Origin: Clostridium sp. 1001275B_160808_H3
GTDB taxonomy: Bacteria > Bacillota > Clostridia > Clostridiales > Clostridiaceae
Length of the DNA stretch: 30,920 nt
Assembly (NCBI RefSeq): GCF_015550425.1
Contig: NZ_JADNAT010000033.1
Span: forward strand, 1 to 30,920
Reading direction: 5' to 3'
Shown here: positions 7,022-14,980 of the stretch, one piece after another
How the letters are laid out: each line of letters starts with the position of its first letter
Position numbering within the stretch: position 1 is the stretch's first letter
Translations under genes and position numbers: made by a program
The notes under the pieces: model-generated
Told to the model about the DNA's origin: nothing
The model's input: only the letters and a program-made list of their open reading frames with translations
The model's database searches: none

Positions 7022-7639
7022 ATGAGCTATTTAAAAAAATACCAATGGGAAATAGTTCCTGAGAATTTACCAATAGTTAAAAGGAATTGTCCTAAATGTA
7101 ATCAAAAATCACATTATATAAATAGTGAAAAATTTAGAGTAAATGCAAATAAAAATAACATTGATATTTGGCTAATTTATCAATGTGAAAAATGTAAATC
7201 TACTTGGAATATGACAATATATGAAAGAATAAATCCTAATGATATTAATAAATATGAATATGAAAAATTTCTTTCTAATGACAAGGGATTAGCTAGAGAA
7301 TATGCCTTTAATTTAAGTGTATATAATAAAAATAAAGCTGGAGTTATTTTTGAAGATGTAAATTATAACTTAATTCAAAGAAAATTAGAGGCGGATTATA
7401 TAAAAGAAAATGAACTAGTTATTGAAATTATTTGTAAGTATCCAATAGAAATGAGAGTTGATAAGCTCTTAAGTGATAAACTTGGGCTTCCAAGAAGTAA
7501 GATAAAAGATATGCATAAAAAAGGAATAATCTTCATTGATGATTCTAAAAATTCATTAAATACAAGAGTAAGAGATGGGATGGAGATACATGTTTTGAAG
7601 GAAGTAGAAAATATAGAAGTTTTACAAGCTATAATATAA
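7022..7639 (+). CDS. DUF1062 protein with N-terminal zinc ribbon and S4-like C-terminus
   Basis: A 205-residue protein of the DUF1062 type. The N-terminal half has two CxxC knuckles (NCPKCNQK and QCEKCKSTWNMTIYER) spaced about 40 residues apart, which should hold one zinc. The C-terminal 60 residues (EMRVDKLLSDKLGLPRSK, HKKGIIFID, TRVRDGMEIHV) read like an S4 RNA-binding fold: R-V/L-D-K-L-L, a helix, then K-x-G-x-I-x-I/V and a loop ending in a strand. RNA binding is therefore plausible but not shown. The frame opens at 7004, yet AGGAGG at 7011-7016 lies inside that extension and sets the start at ATG 7022. It appears monocistronic. No established function for the family is known to me. Confidence 0.75.
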   Translation: MSYLKKYQWEIVPENLPIVKRNCPKCNQKSHYINSEKFRVNANKNNIDIWLIYQCEKCKSTWNMTIYERINPNDINKYEYEKFLSNDKGLAREYAFNLSVYNKNKAGVIFEDVNYNLIQRKLEADYIKENELVIEIICKYPIEMRVDKLLSDKLGLPRSKIKDMHKKGIIFIDDSKNSLNTRVRDGMEIHVLKEVENIEVLQAII

Positions 7640-7728
7640 GCTACTATATAGATATGTATGAATGTAATTCAGATATAGAAGTTTAGTATAGACCGATAAA
7701 TGCTTTTTACTAATGATGGAAAATATAA

Positions 7729-7800
7729 TAAATAAATGAGAAAAGTAGTCTTAATCAAGCAAAATTAATGGTTAAGACTATTTTTATAAGTAAAATACCG
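7729..7800. repeat. Intergenic hairpin repeat, copy B (terminator of DUF1062 gene)
   Basis: TAGTCTTAATCA (7746-7757) pairs with TGGTTAAGACTA (7769-7780) with one G-U/A-C position, followed by TTTTTATAAG. The left flank AAATAAATGAGAAAAG and right flank TATAAGTAAAATACC match copies A and D. It works as a terminator by position. The remaining intergenic DNA to 8003 holds a TATAAT at 7908-7913 but no gene. Confidence 0.6.
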
Positions 7801-8003
7801 TTATGTAAGCTAAAAAGATAGATTAATTAATAGATTTTAATTGGAAAAATTAATTCAATATTATACGAGATACCTGTTATAAGATAATTATCGTATTCAC
7901 TTTTTGATATAATAATTGTAGGACAAAAGAAAACTTAAAAAGTCGGGATGTCAATCTTTAATGATGATAAGATTAGATTAACGAATTGAAAGGGGTTAAA
8001 ATT

Positions 8004-8861
8004 ATGGAATGGATTGAAAGTATTAGAGAAGCTATTTCTTATATTGAAGAAAATATTACAGAGGATTTATCTATTAAAGAAATTGCAGATAGAGTAAATA
8101 TTTCACCTTTTTATTTTCAAAAGGGATTTGGAATGTTATGTGGCTATTCTGTAAGTGAATACATTAAGAGAAGAAGACTTGCACTTGCCGGCAGTGAAGT
8201 CTTATCTAGTAATGAAAAAATAATAGATATTGCAATAAAGTATGGATATGATTCTCCAGATAGCTTTACTAAAGCTTTTACACGATTTCATGGGGTTACA
8301 CCATCTGCAGTTCGTAAAGAGGGTGCTATGATAAAGTCATTTGTTGCCCTTAAAATTAAATTTTCATTGGAAGGTGGATATATCATGGATTATAAAATAG
8401 TTGAGAAGGATTCATTTAAGGTTATAGGAGCGTCTAAGAAATTTAAATATGATACAGCATTTACAGAGGTACCTTTATTCTGGAATGAGCATATTTCACA
8501 AGGAAAACTAAAGGATATATGTGGAATGTATGGTATTAACATTGATGAGGAAATGGGCGGCAATGAATTTGAGTACCTTATTGCAGAGGATTATTCTAAA
8601 GAGAAAGAAGGCATGGAAGGGTATATAGTTAAAACAATTCCTAAGTTTACTTGGGCTGTTTTCCCTTGTTATGGACAAGGAAAAACATCAATTCAAGAAA
8701 CTAATAAGAAAATATTTTCAGAGTGGTTACCAAACTGTAGAGATTATGAGATTGCTGCAGGTTATAATGTAGAAATGTATAGTGATCCAAGTGAGTATGA
8801 AAAAGGGATTTCAGATGAAAATTACTATTGTGAAGTTTGGATTCCAGTAAAGAGAAAATAA
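8004..8861 (+). CDS. AraC-family regulator with GyrI-like effector-binding domain
   Basis: About 285 residues. The N-terminal AraC/XylS domain has two helix-turn-helix units (EDLSIKEIADRVNISPFYFQKGF and EKIIDIAIKYGYDSPDSFTKAFTRFHGVTPSAVRK), ending near residue 105. From about residue 125 (YKIVEKDSFKVIGASKKF) to the end (CEVWIPVKRK) lies a GyrI-like/effector-binding domain of the kind found in BmrR and Rob, which binds small, often cationic or hydrophobic molecules. Such proteins usually activate multidrug efflux or detoxification genes. The frame is open from TTG 7986, but AAAGGGG at 7990-7995 fits ATG 8004. There is no transporter next to it, only the remnant of what looks like a dehydrogenase end downstream, so the target is unclear. 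Confidence 0.85.
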   Translation: MEWIESIREAISYIEENITEDLSIKEIADRVNISPFYFQKGFGMLCGYSVSEYIKRRRLALAGSEVLSSNEKIIDIAIKYGYDSPDSFTKAFTRFHGVTPSAVRKEGAMIKSFVALKIKFSLEGGYIMDYKIVEKDSFKVIGASKKFKYDTAFTEVPLFWNEHISQGKLKDICGMYGINIDEEMGGNEFEYLIAEDYSKEKEGMEGYIVKTIPKFTWAVFPCYGQGKTSIQETNKKIFSEWLPNCRDYEIAAGYNVEMYSDPSEYEKGISDENYYCEVWIPVKRK

Positions 8862-8895
8862 CGTAATGGAATTTTGAGATTAAAGATATCAATAA

Positions 8896-8970
8896 ATAGA
8901 AGTGATAGGTCTAGATATCGTTGAAAAAGCATTAAATGAGAATAGTAAAAGAGGTAAAATTTTGATTTAA
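8896..8970 (+). pseudogene. Remnant resembling the C-terminus of a zinc-type dehydrogenase/quinone oxidoreductase
   Basis: An open stretch without a start ends in GLDIVEKALNENSKRGKILI and a stop at 8968-8970. The pattern (helix with A-L, then G-K-I-x-I and the end) is what closes medium-chain quinone oxidoreductases. Only about 25 codons remain. The match is by eye and short, so the identity is tentative. Confidence 0.35.
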
Positions 8971-8989
8971 CATGTATTAAATTTAGGGC

Positions 8990-9032
8990 AGTAGATAGTC
9001 TTGCGTAAAAGCAAAACTATCTACTATTTTTT
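8990..9032 (+). terminator. Intrinsic terminator
   Basis: AGTAGATAGTCTTGC (8990-9004) pairs with GCAAAACTATCTACT (9011-9025) with one mismatch, then ATTTTTTG. It ends the AraC/remnant transcript. Confidence 0.8.
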
Positions 9033-9298
9033 GTATGAACAGTTGGTAGTTATAGAATAATATACCACAAAAATTTTGGATGAATTATTATGATAAAGAA
9101 AATTGATACTAACTTTGATTACAATGAAGAAATTAAAAAATGTAAAACTTGAGCCACAGATTATAAAAAAAATATGAAACTGTATGTACTAAATTAGATA
9201 AAAAAATATTACTGGAAATAAAAATTTCCAGTAATATAAAAAACAATAAAAATAAAAACTACACAAAATTATCTAGTCGCTCTTAAATTTACAAATAA
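9033..9298. other. Intergenic DNA with hairpin and a 20-codon frame
   Basis: A 20-codon frame at 9090-9152 (MIKKIDTNFDYNEE...) has only a weak ribosome site and may be a remnant. A perfect 14-bp inverted repeat, ATATTACTGGAAAT at 9206-9219 and its complement at 9224-9237, has a 4-nt loop but no strong T-run on the plus strand. Nothing else is recognised. Confidence 0.4.
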
Positions 9299-9336
9299 AT
9301 CTATGGAAATAATATTTAAATACTATTTCCATAGAT
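9290..9336 (-). terminator. Terminator of the methyltransferase gene
   Basis: ATCTATGGAAATA (9299-9311) and TATTTCCATAGAT (9324-9336) form a 13-bp perfect stem 14 nt past the minus-strand stop; the minus strand continues with TTATTTGT. Confidence 0.65.
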
Positions 9337-9350
9337 CTAATATAATAAAA

Positions 9351-9905
9351 CTACTTAGTGGCAATTAAAGAAATTAATTTATTTGAGTTATTTAATTCTT
9401 TAATATTTTTAAATCCTGACAAGTCCAAGTCTTGTAATATACTTTCCTTTGTTACAAAGTGTTTATGAACTCCCTCTTTCCAATCACAAATTAAAAGCTT
9501 ACCATCATTTTTTAAAACTCTTTTTGCATCTTTTAATAAGCTTACAGGATCTTTTAGTTCATGATGAACTGTAATCATAAAAACTAAGTCAGCAGTATTT
9601 TCAGCTAAAGGTATTTCATTTTCACTCATTATTGCTACGGATAGCCTTCCAGTTGAGGCATCCTTTCTATTTTCCTTTACCCATTTAATCATATCTTCAG
9701 AAATATCAAATCCTAATCCCTTAGAATTTGCTAATTTACTTAAAAAGGCTTCAGAAAATATACCAGTACCTATACCAATATCTACAATTGTACTATCTTT
9801 AGGTAATTGTAATTCTTCTATAATTTTATCTAAATCAATTAAACTTAATCTTTCAGGATCATTTAGTTTATTTAATTTTTTTACATCAAATTTATGATTA
9901 TTCAT
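9351..9905 (-). CDS. Class I SAM-dependent methyltransferase
   Basis: A 184-residue Methyltransf_11/25-type enzyme. Motif I is VDIGIGTGIFSEAFL (about 42-56), the acidic end of strand 2 is GFDISEDMI, motif II-like NTADLVFMITVHHEL follows, and AKRVLKNDGKLLICDWKE is the post-motif III strand. No substrate-specific domain is visible, so the target (small molecule or lipid) is unknown. The gene is alone on the minus strand. The start ATG follows GGAG at 7 nt. A perfect inverted repeat (TTTACTAAA, 9917-9925 with 9945-9953) lies directly upstream of the ribosome site and may be an operator. Confidence 0.8.
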   Translation of the reverse strand: MNNHKFDVKKLNKLNDPERLSLIDLDKIIEELQLPKDSTIVDIGIGTGIFSEAFLSKLANSKGLGFDISEDMIKWVKENRKDASTGRLSVAIMSENEIPLAENTADLVFMITVHHELKDPVSLLKDAKRVLKNDGKLLICDWKEGVHKHFVTKESILQDLDLSGFKNIKELNNSNKLISLIATK

Positions 9906-9916
9906 TTATAGTCTCC

Positions 9917-9953
9917 TTTACTAAATGAAATGTTATAGTTTATTTTTAGTAAA
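9917..9953. promoter_or_regulatory. Inverted repeat next to the methyltransferase ribosome site
   Basis: TTTACTAAA (9917-9925) and TTTAGTAAA (9945-9953) are perfect complements with a 19-nt spacer. On the minus-strand mRNA the second arm touches the GGAG ribosome site, so it could be an operator or a translation-limiting stem. Confidence 0.35.
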
Positions 9954-10089
9954 ATAAATACATGCTTATTATATAAATTATAATAACTTAATTTAATATA
10001 TATTTCAGTGACTAAGTTACATATAAAAATTTATTTTTATCTTAATATTAGATATAACAAATACTTTTATAATAAGGAGATTTTTAATT

Positions 10090-10245
10090 ATGGGAAAATA
10101 TATTATTGCTTCAATTATTGGTGCTTTATTAGGATATATATACTATAAAAAAATTGGATGTGCCAGTGGAACATGTCCAATAACTTCTAATAAATATGTA
10201 TCTATTATATATGGTGCTCTTTTAGCAAATCTATTTGTTTCTTAA
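10090..10245 (+). CDS. DUF6132-type small membrane protein
   Basis: A 51-residue protein read from ATG 10090 after AAGGAG (spacing about 9 nt). It has two membrane segments: residues about 4-19 (IIASIIGALLGYIYYK) and about 37-50 (SIIYGALLANLFV), joined by a loop with IGCASGTCPITSNKY. The conserved C-x4-C-P-I-T-x-N/K loop is typical of the DUF6132 family, tiny inner-membrane proteins often found near rhodanese or sulfur-metabolism genes. No such neighbour exists here. It is monocistronic. The two loop cysteines may be functional, but the role is unknown. Confidence 0.75.
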   Translation: MGKYIIASIIGALLGYIYYKKIGCASGTCPITSNKYVSIIYGALLANLFVS

Positions 10246-10661
10246 AAGTCTAAAAATAATTAGCATTTTATAATCTAAGATAGGCAAAGAAAATAAAAAT
10301 TCCAAGTTTTCTTTTAGGTATTATAATCAATCATTGGTGGCAGTATGTATTGAAAAAAATAGTTGTAGAATTTTCAAAGAAAGAATAAAAACCTTAGGTT
10401 TGTTGTTCACATTTATGTGATTGACCAATCTACAGTTTATTCATCTTCTTTTATATTGGTGTTAGTTATAAGCTTATAGATACTTTAAGCTGAACTAACT
10501 ATTTGTTAGTAAGAAAGAAAATATATATAATTACAGGATGATATTTGCTAATAAATAACAATTATCCTGTAGGTTCAATTCAAAAATTGTAATATCTAAA
10601 AATAGATATGAATTAATGAATATGATATAAATAAAAAAAATTAGTTAAGGAGAAATTATAA
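10246..10661. other. Intergenic DNA before the SDR gene
   Basis: No convincing gene is seen. A stretch of about 30 codons at about 10300-10390 has some coding look but lacks a start and recognisable homology. TACAGGATGAT (10532-10542) pairs with ATTATCCTGTA (10561-10571), about 90 nt before the SDR start; it could be part of the mRNA leader. Confidence 0.3.
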
Positions 10662-11396
10662 ATGGAACGTTTAAAAAATAAAGTGGCAATTATTACTGGT
10701 GGAGCAAGAGGTATGGGAGCATCTCATGTACGTTTATTTGCAAGTGAAGGTGCAAAAGTTGTCTTTACTGACTTAAATGAAGAACAAGGTAGAATACTAG
10801 AGAAAGAAATAGGTGCTAATGTGAAATTTATAAAACAAGATGTTACAGATGCCGCTAGTTGGGAAAAGGTTGTAGAGGATACTGAAAAAATATTTGGACA
10901 AGTTAATATTTTAGTGAATAATGCTGGTATAAGTATAAATAAACCTTTATTAGAAATTACTGAAGATGAATATAGAAAAATTGTAGATATAAATCAAGTA
11001 TCTGTTTTTCTTGGGACTAAGGCAGTAGCGGCTTCTATGAAGAAAGCAGGAACAGGTTCAATAATAAATATTTCATCTATGAATGGATTAGTAGGTGGGG
11101 CAATTGGTTATACAGATACAAAATTTGCAGTTCGTGGAATGACAAAGGCAGCGGCAATTCAATTATCACCACTTGGAATTAGAGTTAATTCAGTACATCC
11201 AGGTGTAATAGAAACACCGATGGTTACTGAAGGAGATTCATATGAAGTGATTGAGAAACTTTCTAAACAAATTCCAATTAGAAGAATGGCTAAATCTGAA
11301 GAAGTTTCAAATCTAGTACTTTATCTTGCTTCAGATGAATCAAGTTATTCAACAGGATCAGAATTTGTTATCGATGGTGGATTAACTGCAATGTAA
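10662..11396 (+). CDS. Short-chain dehydrogenase/reductase (classical SDR)
   Basis: At 244 residues it is a full-length classical SDR. The cofactor motif TGGARGMG is at 12-19, Asp37 after strand 2 suggests NAD rather than NADP, NNAG is at 86-89, and the catalytic tetrad is Asn111, Ser139, Tyr150 and Lys154 (YTDTK). PGVIETPM and the end SEFVIDGGLTAM are family-typical. The overall sequence resembles the broad group annotated as glucose 1-dehydrogenase, 3-oxoacyl reductase or 3-alpha/20-beta-hydroxysteroid dehydrogenase; the substrate cannot be chosen from motifs alone. In YxxxK the usual Ala-Ser is Thr-Asp-Thr, a small deviation. It is monocistronic, with RBS AAGGAGAA, followed by hairpin repeat copy C. 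Confidence 0.85.
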   Translation: MERLKNKVAIITGGARGMGASHVRLFASEGAKVVFTDLNEEQGRILEKEIGANVKFIKQDVTDAASWEKVVEDTEKIFGQVNILVNNAGISINKPLLEITEDEYRKIVDINQVSVFLGTKAVAASMKKAGTGSIINISSMNGLVGGAIGYTDTKFAVRGMTKAAAIQLSPLGIRVNSVHPGVIETPMVTEGDSYEVIEKLSKQIPIRRMAKSEEVSNLVLYLASDESSYSTGSEFVIDGGLTAM

Positions 11397-11489
11397 ATTA
11401 AGAGTAAGTTATAAAAATAGTAACTTCGAATTTACAGTCGGCTCTACATTTTTTATATTTTATATATTAATATAATTGATAAACATTTT

Positions 11490-11575
11490 AAATAAATGAA
11501 AAAGTAGTATTAGGCAAGTTATATAAATTCCTAATACTACTTTTTTTTACTTTACTATGGATATAATAAGTTGCT
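11490..11575. repeat. Intergenic hairpin repeat, copy C (terminator of the SDR gene)
   Basis: AAAAAGTAGTATTAGG (11499-11514) pairs perfectly over 16 bp with CCTAATACTACTTTTT (11530-11545), continuing into TTT. The left flank AAATAAATGAAAAAGTAGT is shared with copies A and B; the right flank GGATATAATAAG resembles the others. Confidence 0.65.
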
Positions 11576-11630
11576 ATGCTAATTTTATCAGTTAATACGA
11601 TTGATTTTTAGCAAACTTACAGCAGTATAG

Positions 11631-11819
11631 ATATGTACAACGTCCAATATAAACATCAATAAATATAATAAACTTAAGGTAGAGACAGATGAAAAGGATA
11701 ATCGTATTAATAGCCTGTATTTAATACAAAAAGGAAGAGAGGCACTTCCTAAAATAGAAGCAGTGTTTTTAAAATTAGCGGATATTTTTACAAAGGATTT
11801 ATTATATCTATTTTTATAA
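11631..11819 (+). pseudogene. C-terminal remnant of a MarR-type regulator
   Basis: An open stretch lacking a start and the whole helix-turn-helix region contains VETDEKDNRINSLYLIQKG and REALPKIEAVFLKLADIF, ending at TAA 11817-11819. The pattern (D-x-R in the wing, then L-x-x-KG and a long helix) is the end of a MarR winged helix and its dimerisation helix. The upstream part is missing, so this is a decayed gene. Confidence 0.6.
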
Positions 11820-11821
11820 TT

Positions 11822-12005
11822 AAGTTACCAGCTGTAACAGGAATAGAAACTACAATGCTGGCTAATAGTATTTATGAAATGGAAGATGACTTAGAAAATA
11901 AAAGATACATCCAGCCAATATACATATGTATTAGCAGTAAAGAATCTTGTAATAAGTAATTTAATATATTTAGAGACTTTGTTTATTGGATTTGTAATAC
12001 TGTAG
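11822..12005 (+). pseudogene. Short coding scraps, the last resembling an ABC permease segment
   Basis: Two overlapping frames follow the MarR remnant: 11822-11959 contains TTMLANSIYEMEDDLENKR, and 11928-12005 contains LAVKNLVISNLIYLETLFIG, which looks like the amphipathic-then-membrane segment of an FtsX-type permease. Neither has a start or a complete domain. They are probably debris from an older transporter/regulator locus. Identity is tentative. Confidence 0.3.
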
Positions 12006-12442
12006 AATGTAATACAAAATAAATAGAAATTATAATACATTCACATATTAAGAGATAAAAGTTATTGAGATAGGATTTAAAAGACTATCCATAATATTTA
12101 AAGATTAAAACTATAGGATAGCCTTAGGCATTTATATATCTTGCCTAAGGCTATTTTTATAACCTAAATACCCTATAATAAATCAGAGTGAATATAATTT
12201 TTAATTTAATCAAAAGAGTTTTTCAATATTACTTATGTAGCAAAAGAAAATAATCAAAATTTTATCTTGTATCATGGAAATTCTAAATGGAAAATAATTG
12301 TATATTATACAATAAAAATATACAATATACTCATAGAGCATGTGTTATGTAGTGCTACATAATAATTATTAACTGTAAAAAAACATAAATAAATAAAAAT
12401 TTGGATGAAAATTAGATTGTTTATTGAAGGGTAGGGAGATGA
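12006..12442. other. Intergenic DNA before the second response regulator
   Basis: Besides repeat copy D it holds the perfect palindrome TTATGTAGTGCTACATAA (12345-12362; 8-bp arms around TG) about 80 nt before the response-regulator start, a possible operator. No gene is recognised. Confidence 0.4.
12118..12180. repeat. Intergenic hairpin repeat, copy D
   Basis: ATAGCCTTAGGCA (12118-12130) pairs perfectly with TGCCTAAGGCTAT (12142-12154), then TTTTATAA. The right flank TATAACCTAAATACCCTATA matches the flanks of copies A and B; the hairpin itself has diverged with compensating changes on both arms. Confidence 0.55.
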
Positions 12443-13117
12443 ATGAATAAGATATTAATCGTAGAGGATGATCCTCAAATTAATAAGATGATACAAACTT
12501 TATTAAAAAAGAACAAATATGAAACAGTAGCTGCATTTTCTGGTACAGAGGCTCTTTTGTTATTAGAAAAAGAGTCCTTTTATTTAGTGTTATTAGACTT
12601 AATGCTACCAGGATTAAGTGGAGAAGAGGTTTTAACTAAAATTAATAAATTGCAAATTCCTGTTATATGTGTATCAGCAAAAGATGATTTGGATACTAAA
12701 CTTGAGATAATGAGAAATGGAGCAGATGATTATATAACAAAGCCATTCAACAATGAGGAATTAATTGTAAGAATATCAGCAGTGTTAAGAAGAATAAACA
12801 AGGGTTCATTACCAGATAAAACATATATATACAAATTCAAGGACTTAGTTTTAGATAGTGAAAATCATATAGTGACTATTAAAGATGAGGCTATTGAGCT
12901 TACTGTAAAAGAGTATAGAATATTAGAACTGTTAATTAGTAATCCAAAGAAAATATTTACAAAACAGAATATATTTGAAAGCGTCTGGTCTGAAGAATAT
13001 CTTTTTGATGAAAGAGTGGTTACAGTACATGTTAGTAATCTTCGTAATAAATTAAAAAATGGAGAATCATATATAAAAACAGTTTGGGGTATAGGATATA
13101 AAATGCAGGATAATTAA
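12443..13117 (+). CDS. OmpR-type response regulator (antimicrobial-peptide type)
   Basis: A 224-residue regulator with a receiver domain (VEDD acidic pocket, phospho-acceptor Asp in LVLLDLMLPG, CVSAKDD, TKPF lysine) and an OmpR winged-helix domain ending in TVWGIGYKMQ. It starts the module RR, Bcr-type ABC pair, MacB/Bce-type ABC pair, kinase (18353-19261), in which the regulator and its probable kinase are separated by four transporter genes. In related loci (BceRS, BcrR-like, lantibiotic immunity) such regulators induce the neighbouring transporter genes when a peptide antibiotic is present. The intergenic gap of 117 nt to the first ABC gene may hold a regulated promoter. RBS: AGGGAGATGA. 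Confidence 0.87.
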   Translation: MNKILIVEDDPQINKMIQTLLKKNKYETVAAFSGTEALLLLEKESFYLVLLDLMLPGLSGEEVLTKINKLQIPVICVSAKDDLDTKLEIMRNGADDYITKPFNNEELIVRISAVLRRINKGSLPDKTYIYKFKDLVLDSENHIVTIKDEAIELTVKEYRILELLISNPKKIFTKQNIFESVWSEEYLFDERVVTVHVSNLRNKLKNGESYIKTVWGIGYKMQDN

Positions 13118-13234
13118 TTTATAAAACTTTATACTTTCTTGATAAATTAAAAATCTTATTTTAATATTTTTATTTTATTATTTAAATATGGAAAAAATAA
13201 TACTTCTATGTAAAGAAATTAAGGGGTAAAGTAT

Positions 13235-14137
13235 ATGGGATTAGTATTACAAACTGATAGTTTAACAAAAAAATATGGAAAACAAATAGCTGTAAATAAG
13301 GTTAATATCAATGTTGAGAAAGGTGATATTTATGGTTTAATAGGAAAAAATGGTGCAGGAAAAACTACAATTATGAAAATGGTTTGTGGGTTGATTAGCC
13401 AAAATCAAGGAGATATTAAGCTTTTTGAAAGTAGTAATTTAAAAAAAGGTAGGAAAAGGATAGGAACTATCATTGAACAGCCAGCACTTTATCCTAACAT
13501 GACAGCAAAAGAAAATTTGATTTATTATGATAAGCTTCTTGGTATTACAGACTATGGTAATGTTGAGGAAGTTTTAGCTTTAGTTGGTTTAGAAGATACG
13601 GGCAAAAAGAAAACCAAATCTTTTTCCATGGGTATGAAACAACGTTTATCAATTGCAATTTCTTTAATAGGTAATCCAGATTTCCTTATTTTAGATGAAC
13701 CTATTAATGGATTAGACCCTTCTGGTATTAAAGAAATTAGAGAATTACTTTTAAAATTAAATTGTGAAAATGGTATTACTATTTTTATTTCATCTCATAT
13801 TTTAGGAGAACTTGCTAAAATTGCAACGAAATATGGCATTATTAAGAAAGGTGTATTGATTGATGAATTTTCAGCTAAGGAATTAGAAAAACGTTGCAAA
13901 AAGTGCATTTCATTAGTGGTAAATAATTCTGAGAAAGCAGTTTATATCATAAAAAATACTATAAAAAGTACCGATTATAAAGTATTGGAAGAGGGAAAAA
14001 TCTGTATTTATGACTGCTTAGATATTCCGGAACAGATTAATAAAGCTTTAGTTGAAAATAATGTCTTGGTGTCAGGTTTAACTTTGGAAGGCAATGATGT
14101 AGAGGCTTATTTCATAAAAATGATGGGAGAAGATTAG
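13235..14137 (+). CDS. Bcr-type ABC transporter ATP-binding protein
   Basis: A 300-residue ATPase with Walker A GKNGAGKTT (about 38-46), Q-loop IIEQP, signature SMGMKQRL, Walker B FLILDEPINGLDPSG and the switch His in ISSHIL. The sequence after the ATPase core (about 215-300) is the regulatory tail found in the BcrA/DrrA-like family of ABC-2 transporters, which export bacitracin and lantibiotics or give self-immunity. Its gene overlaps the permease gene by one base, so the two proteins are made together. The start ATG follows AAGGGG. The substrate is inferred from context only. Confidence 0.87.
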   Translation: MGLVLQTDSLTKKYGKQIAVNKVNINVEKGDIYGLIGKNGAGKTTIMKMVCGLISQNQGDIKLFESSNLKKGRKRIGTIIEQPALYPNMTAKENLIYYDKLLGITDYGNVEEVLALVGLEDTGKKKTKSFSMGMKQRLSIAISLIGNPDFLILDEPINGLDPSGIKEIRELLLKLNCENGITIFISSHILGELAKIATKYGIIKKGVLIDEFSAKELEKRCKKCISLVVNNSEKAVYIIKNTIKSTDYKVLEEGKICIYDCLDIPEQINKALVENNVLVSGLTLEGNDVEAYFIKMMGED

Positions 14138-14886
14138 TGATTATGAATGTAATTTCAAGTGAAATTTATAAAATATTTAAAAACAAAATTTTTTATGGAA
14201 CCTTGATAGTATTTTTAGTGATGAATGTCATTGCATTTGTTTCTGGGTTTAAAGAAAAGTTATCTTCTGGTTCTTCTGAAATGCTAGGAACAGGAATTTC
14301 TACTTATCAAGCATCATATGAAGCAGATGGCATTATATATATAATTCTTATATTTGTAGCTTTTTCAATTACTGCTGAATATGCAAATGGTAGCATACGT
14401 CAAATGGCTAGCCATGGAATAGAAAGATGGAGATTAGTACTTGGTCAGTATATAGCAATATCTTTGGTTATTACTATAGTTGTGTTAGGTTTTGGATTTA
14501 TAAATTTATTGTCATTTACAATATTATCTGGATTAGGTGAAATTGACATTACTGTGTTTATGCGCATGAATTTAGGAATGCTATGTATAATTTGGGCAAG
14601 CACAGGGGTTGGTACTTTTTTATCTCATTTATTAAAAAATGTAGGTATTACAATTATAGCGTCTATAGTATTGGCTGTAGGAAGTAATTTTATAGTTAAT
14701 ATATTTGCCTTATTAACAAATAATGATACTTTTTTAATGTACGGTCTTAGTAATATGCGTAAAATTATAATTAATTTTGTTTCAAAACCAGAGGATATTA
14801 TGAAGTGTTGTCTTGTTTTAGTGTTAATTGGTGTAACTGCAATTTTAGGATCTTGTATATTATTTTCAAAAAGGGATGTAGAGTAA
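14137..14886 (+). CDS. ABC-2 type permease partner of the Bcr-like ATPase
   Basis: About 249 residues with six hydrophobic segments: near residues 20-36 (FYGTLIVFLVMNVIAFV), 64-80, 108-130, 145-165, 172-192 and 225-243. The N-terminus SSEIYKIFKNKIFYG is the amphipathic start usual for ABC-2/BcrB-like immunity permeases. GTG 14137 overlaps the stop of the ATPase gene and has GGGAG 7 nt upstream; ATG 14143 is an alternative start giving a protein two residues shorter. It should form the membrane half of a peptide-antibiotic exporter or immunity pump. Confidence 0.83.
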   Translation: MIMNVISSEIYKIFKNKIFYGTLIVFLVMNVIAFVSGFKEKLSSGSSEMLGTGISTYQASYEADGIIYIILIFVAFSITAEYANGSIRQMASHGIERWRLVLGQYIAISLVITIVVLGFGFINLLSFTILSGLGEIDITVFMRMNLGMLCIIWASTGVGTFLSHLLKNVGITIIASIVLAVGSNFIVNIFALLTNNDTFLMYGLSNMRKIIINFVSKPEDIMKCCLVLVLIGVTAILGSCILFSKRDVE

Positions 14887-14905
14887 CTATATCAATAAAG
14901 AAAGT

Positions 14906-14923
14906 TTGTAAGTGATATTACAA
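14906..14923. promoter_or_regulatory. Inverted repeat between the two ABC transporter pairs
   Basis: TTGTAA (14906-14911) and TTACAA (14918-14923) form a perfect inverted repeat with a 6-bp spacer, upstream of the second ATPase gene. Bce-type response regulators bind inverted repeats in similar positions, so it is a candidate target of the regulator at 12443-13117. A chance occurrence is possible in AT-rich DNA. Confidence 0.3.
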
Positions 14924-14980
14924 GATGATTTAAAAAAGTAATAAATTATTTAAGGTATATATAGGAAGAGAAGGGAGAAG

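Noticed and set aside
10662..11396. Specific call as a bile-acid or steroid dehydrogenase
   Set aside because: Motifs show only a classical NAD-type SDR; substrate class cannot be separated from sequence by eye.
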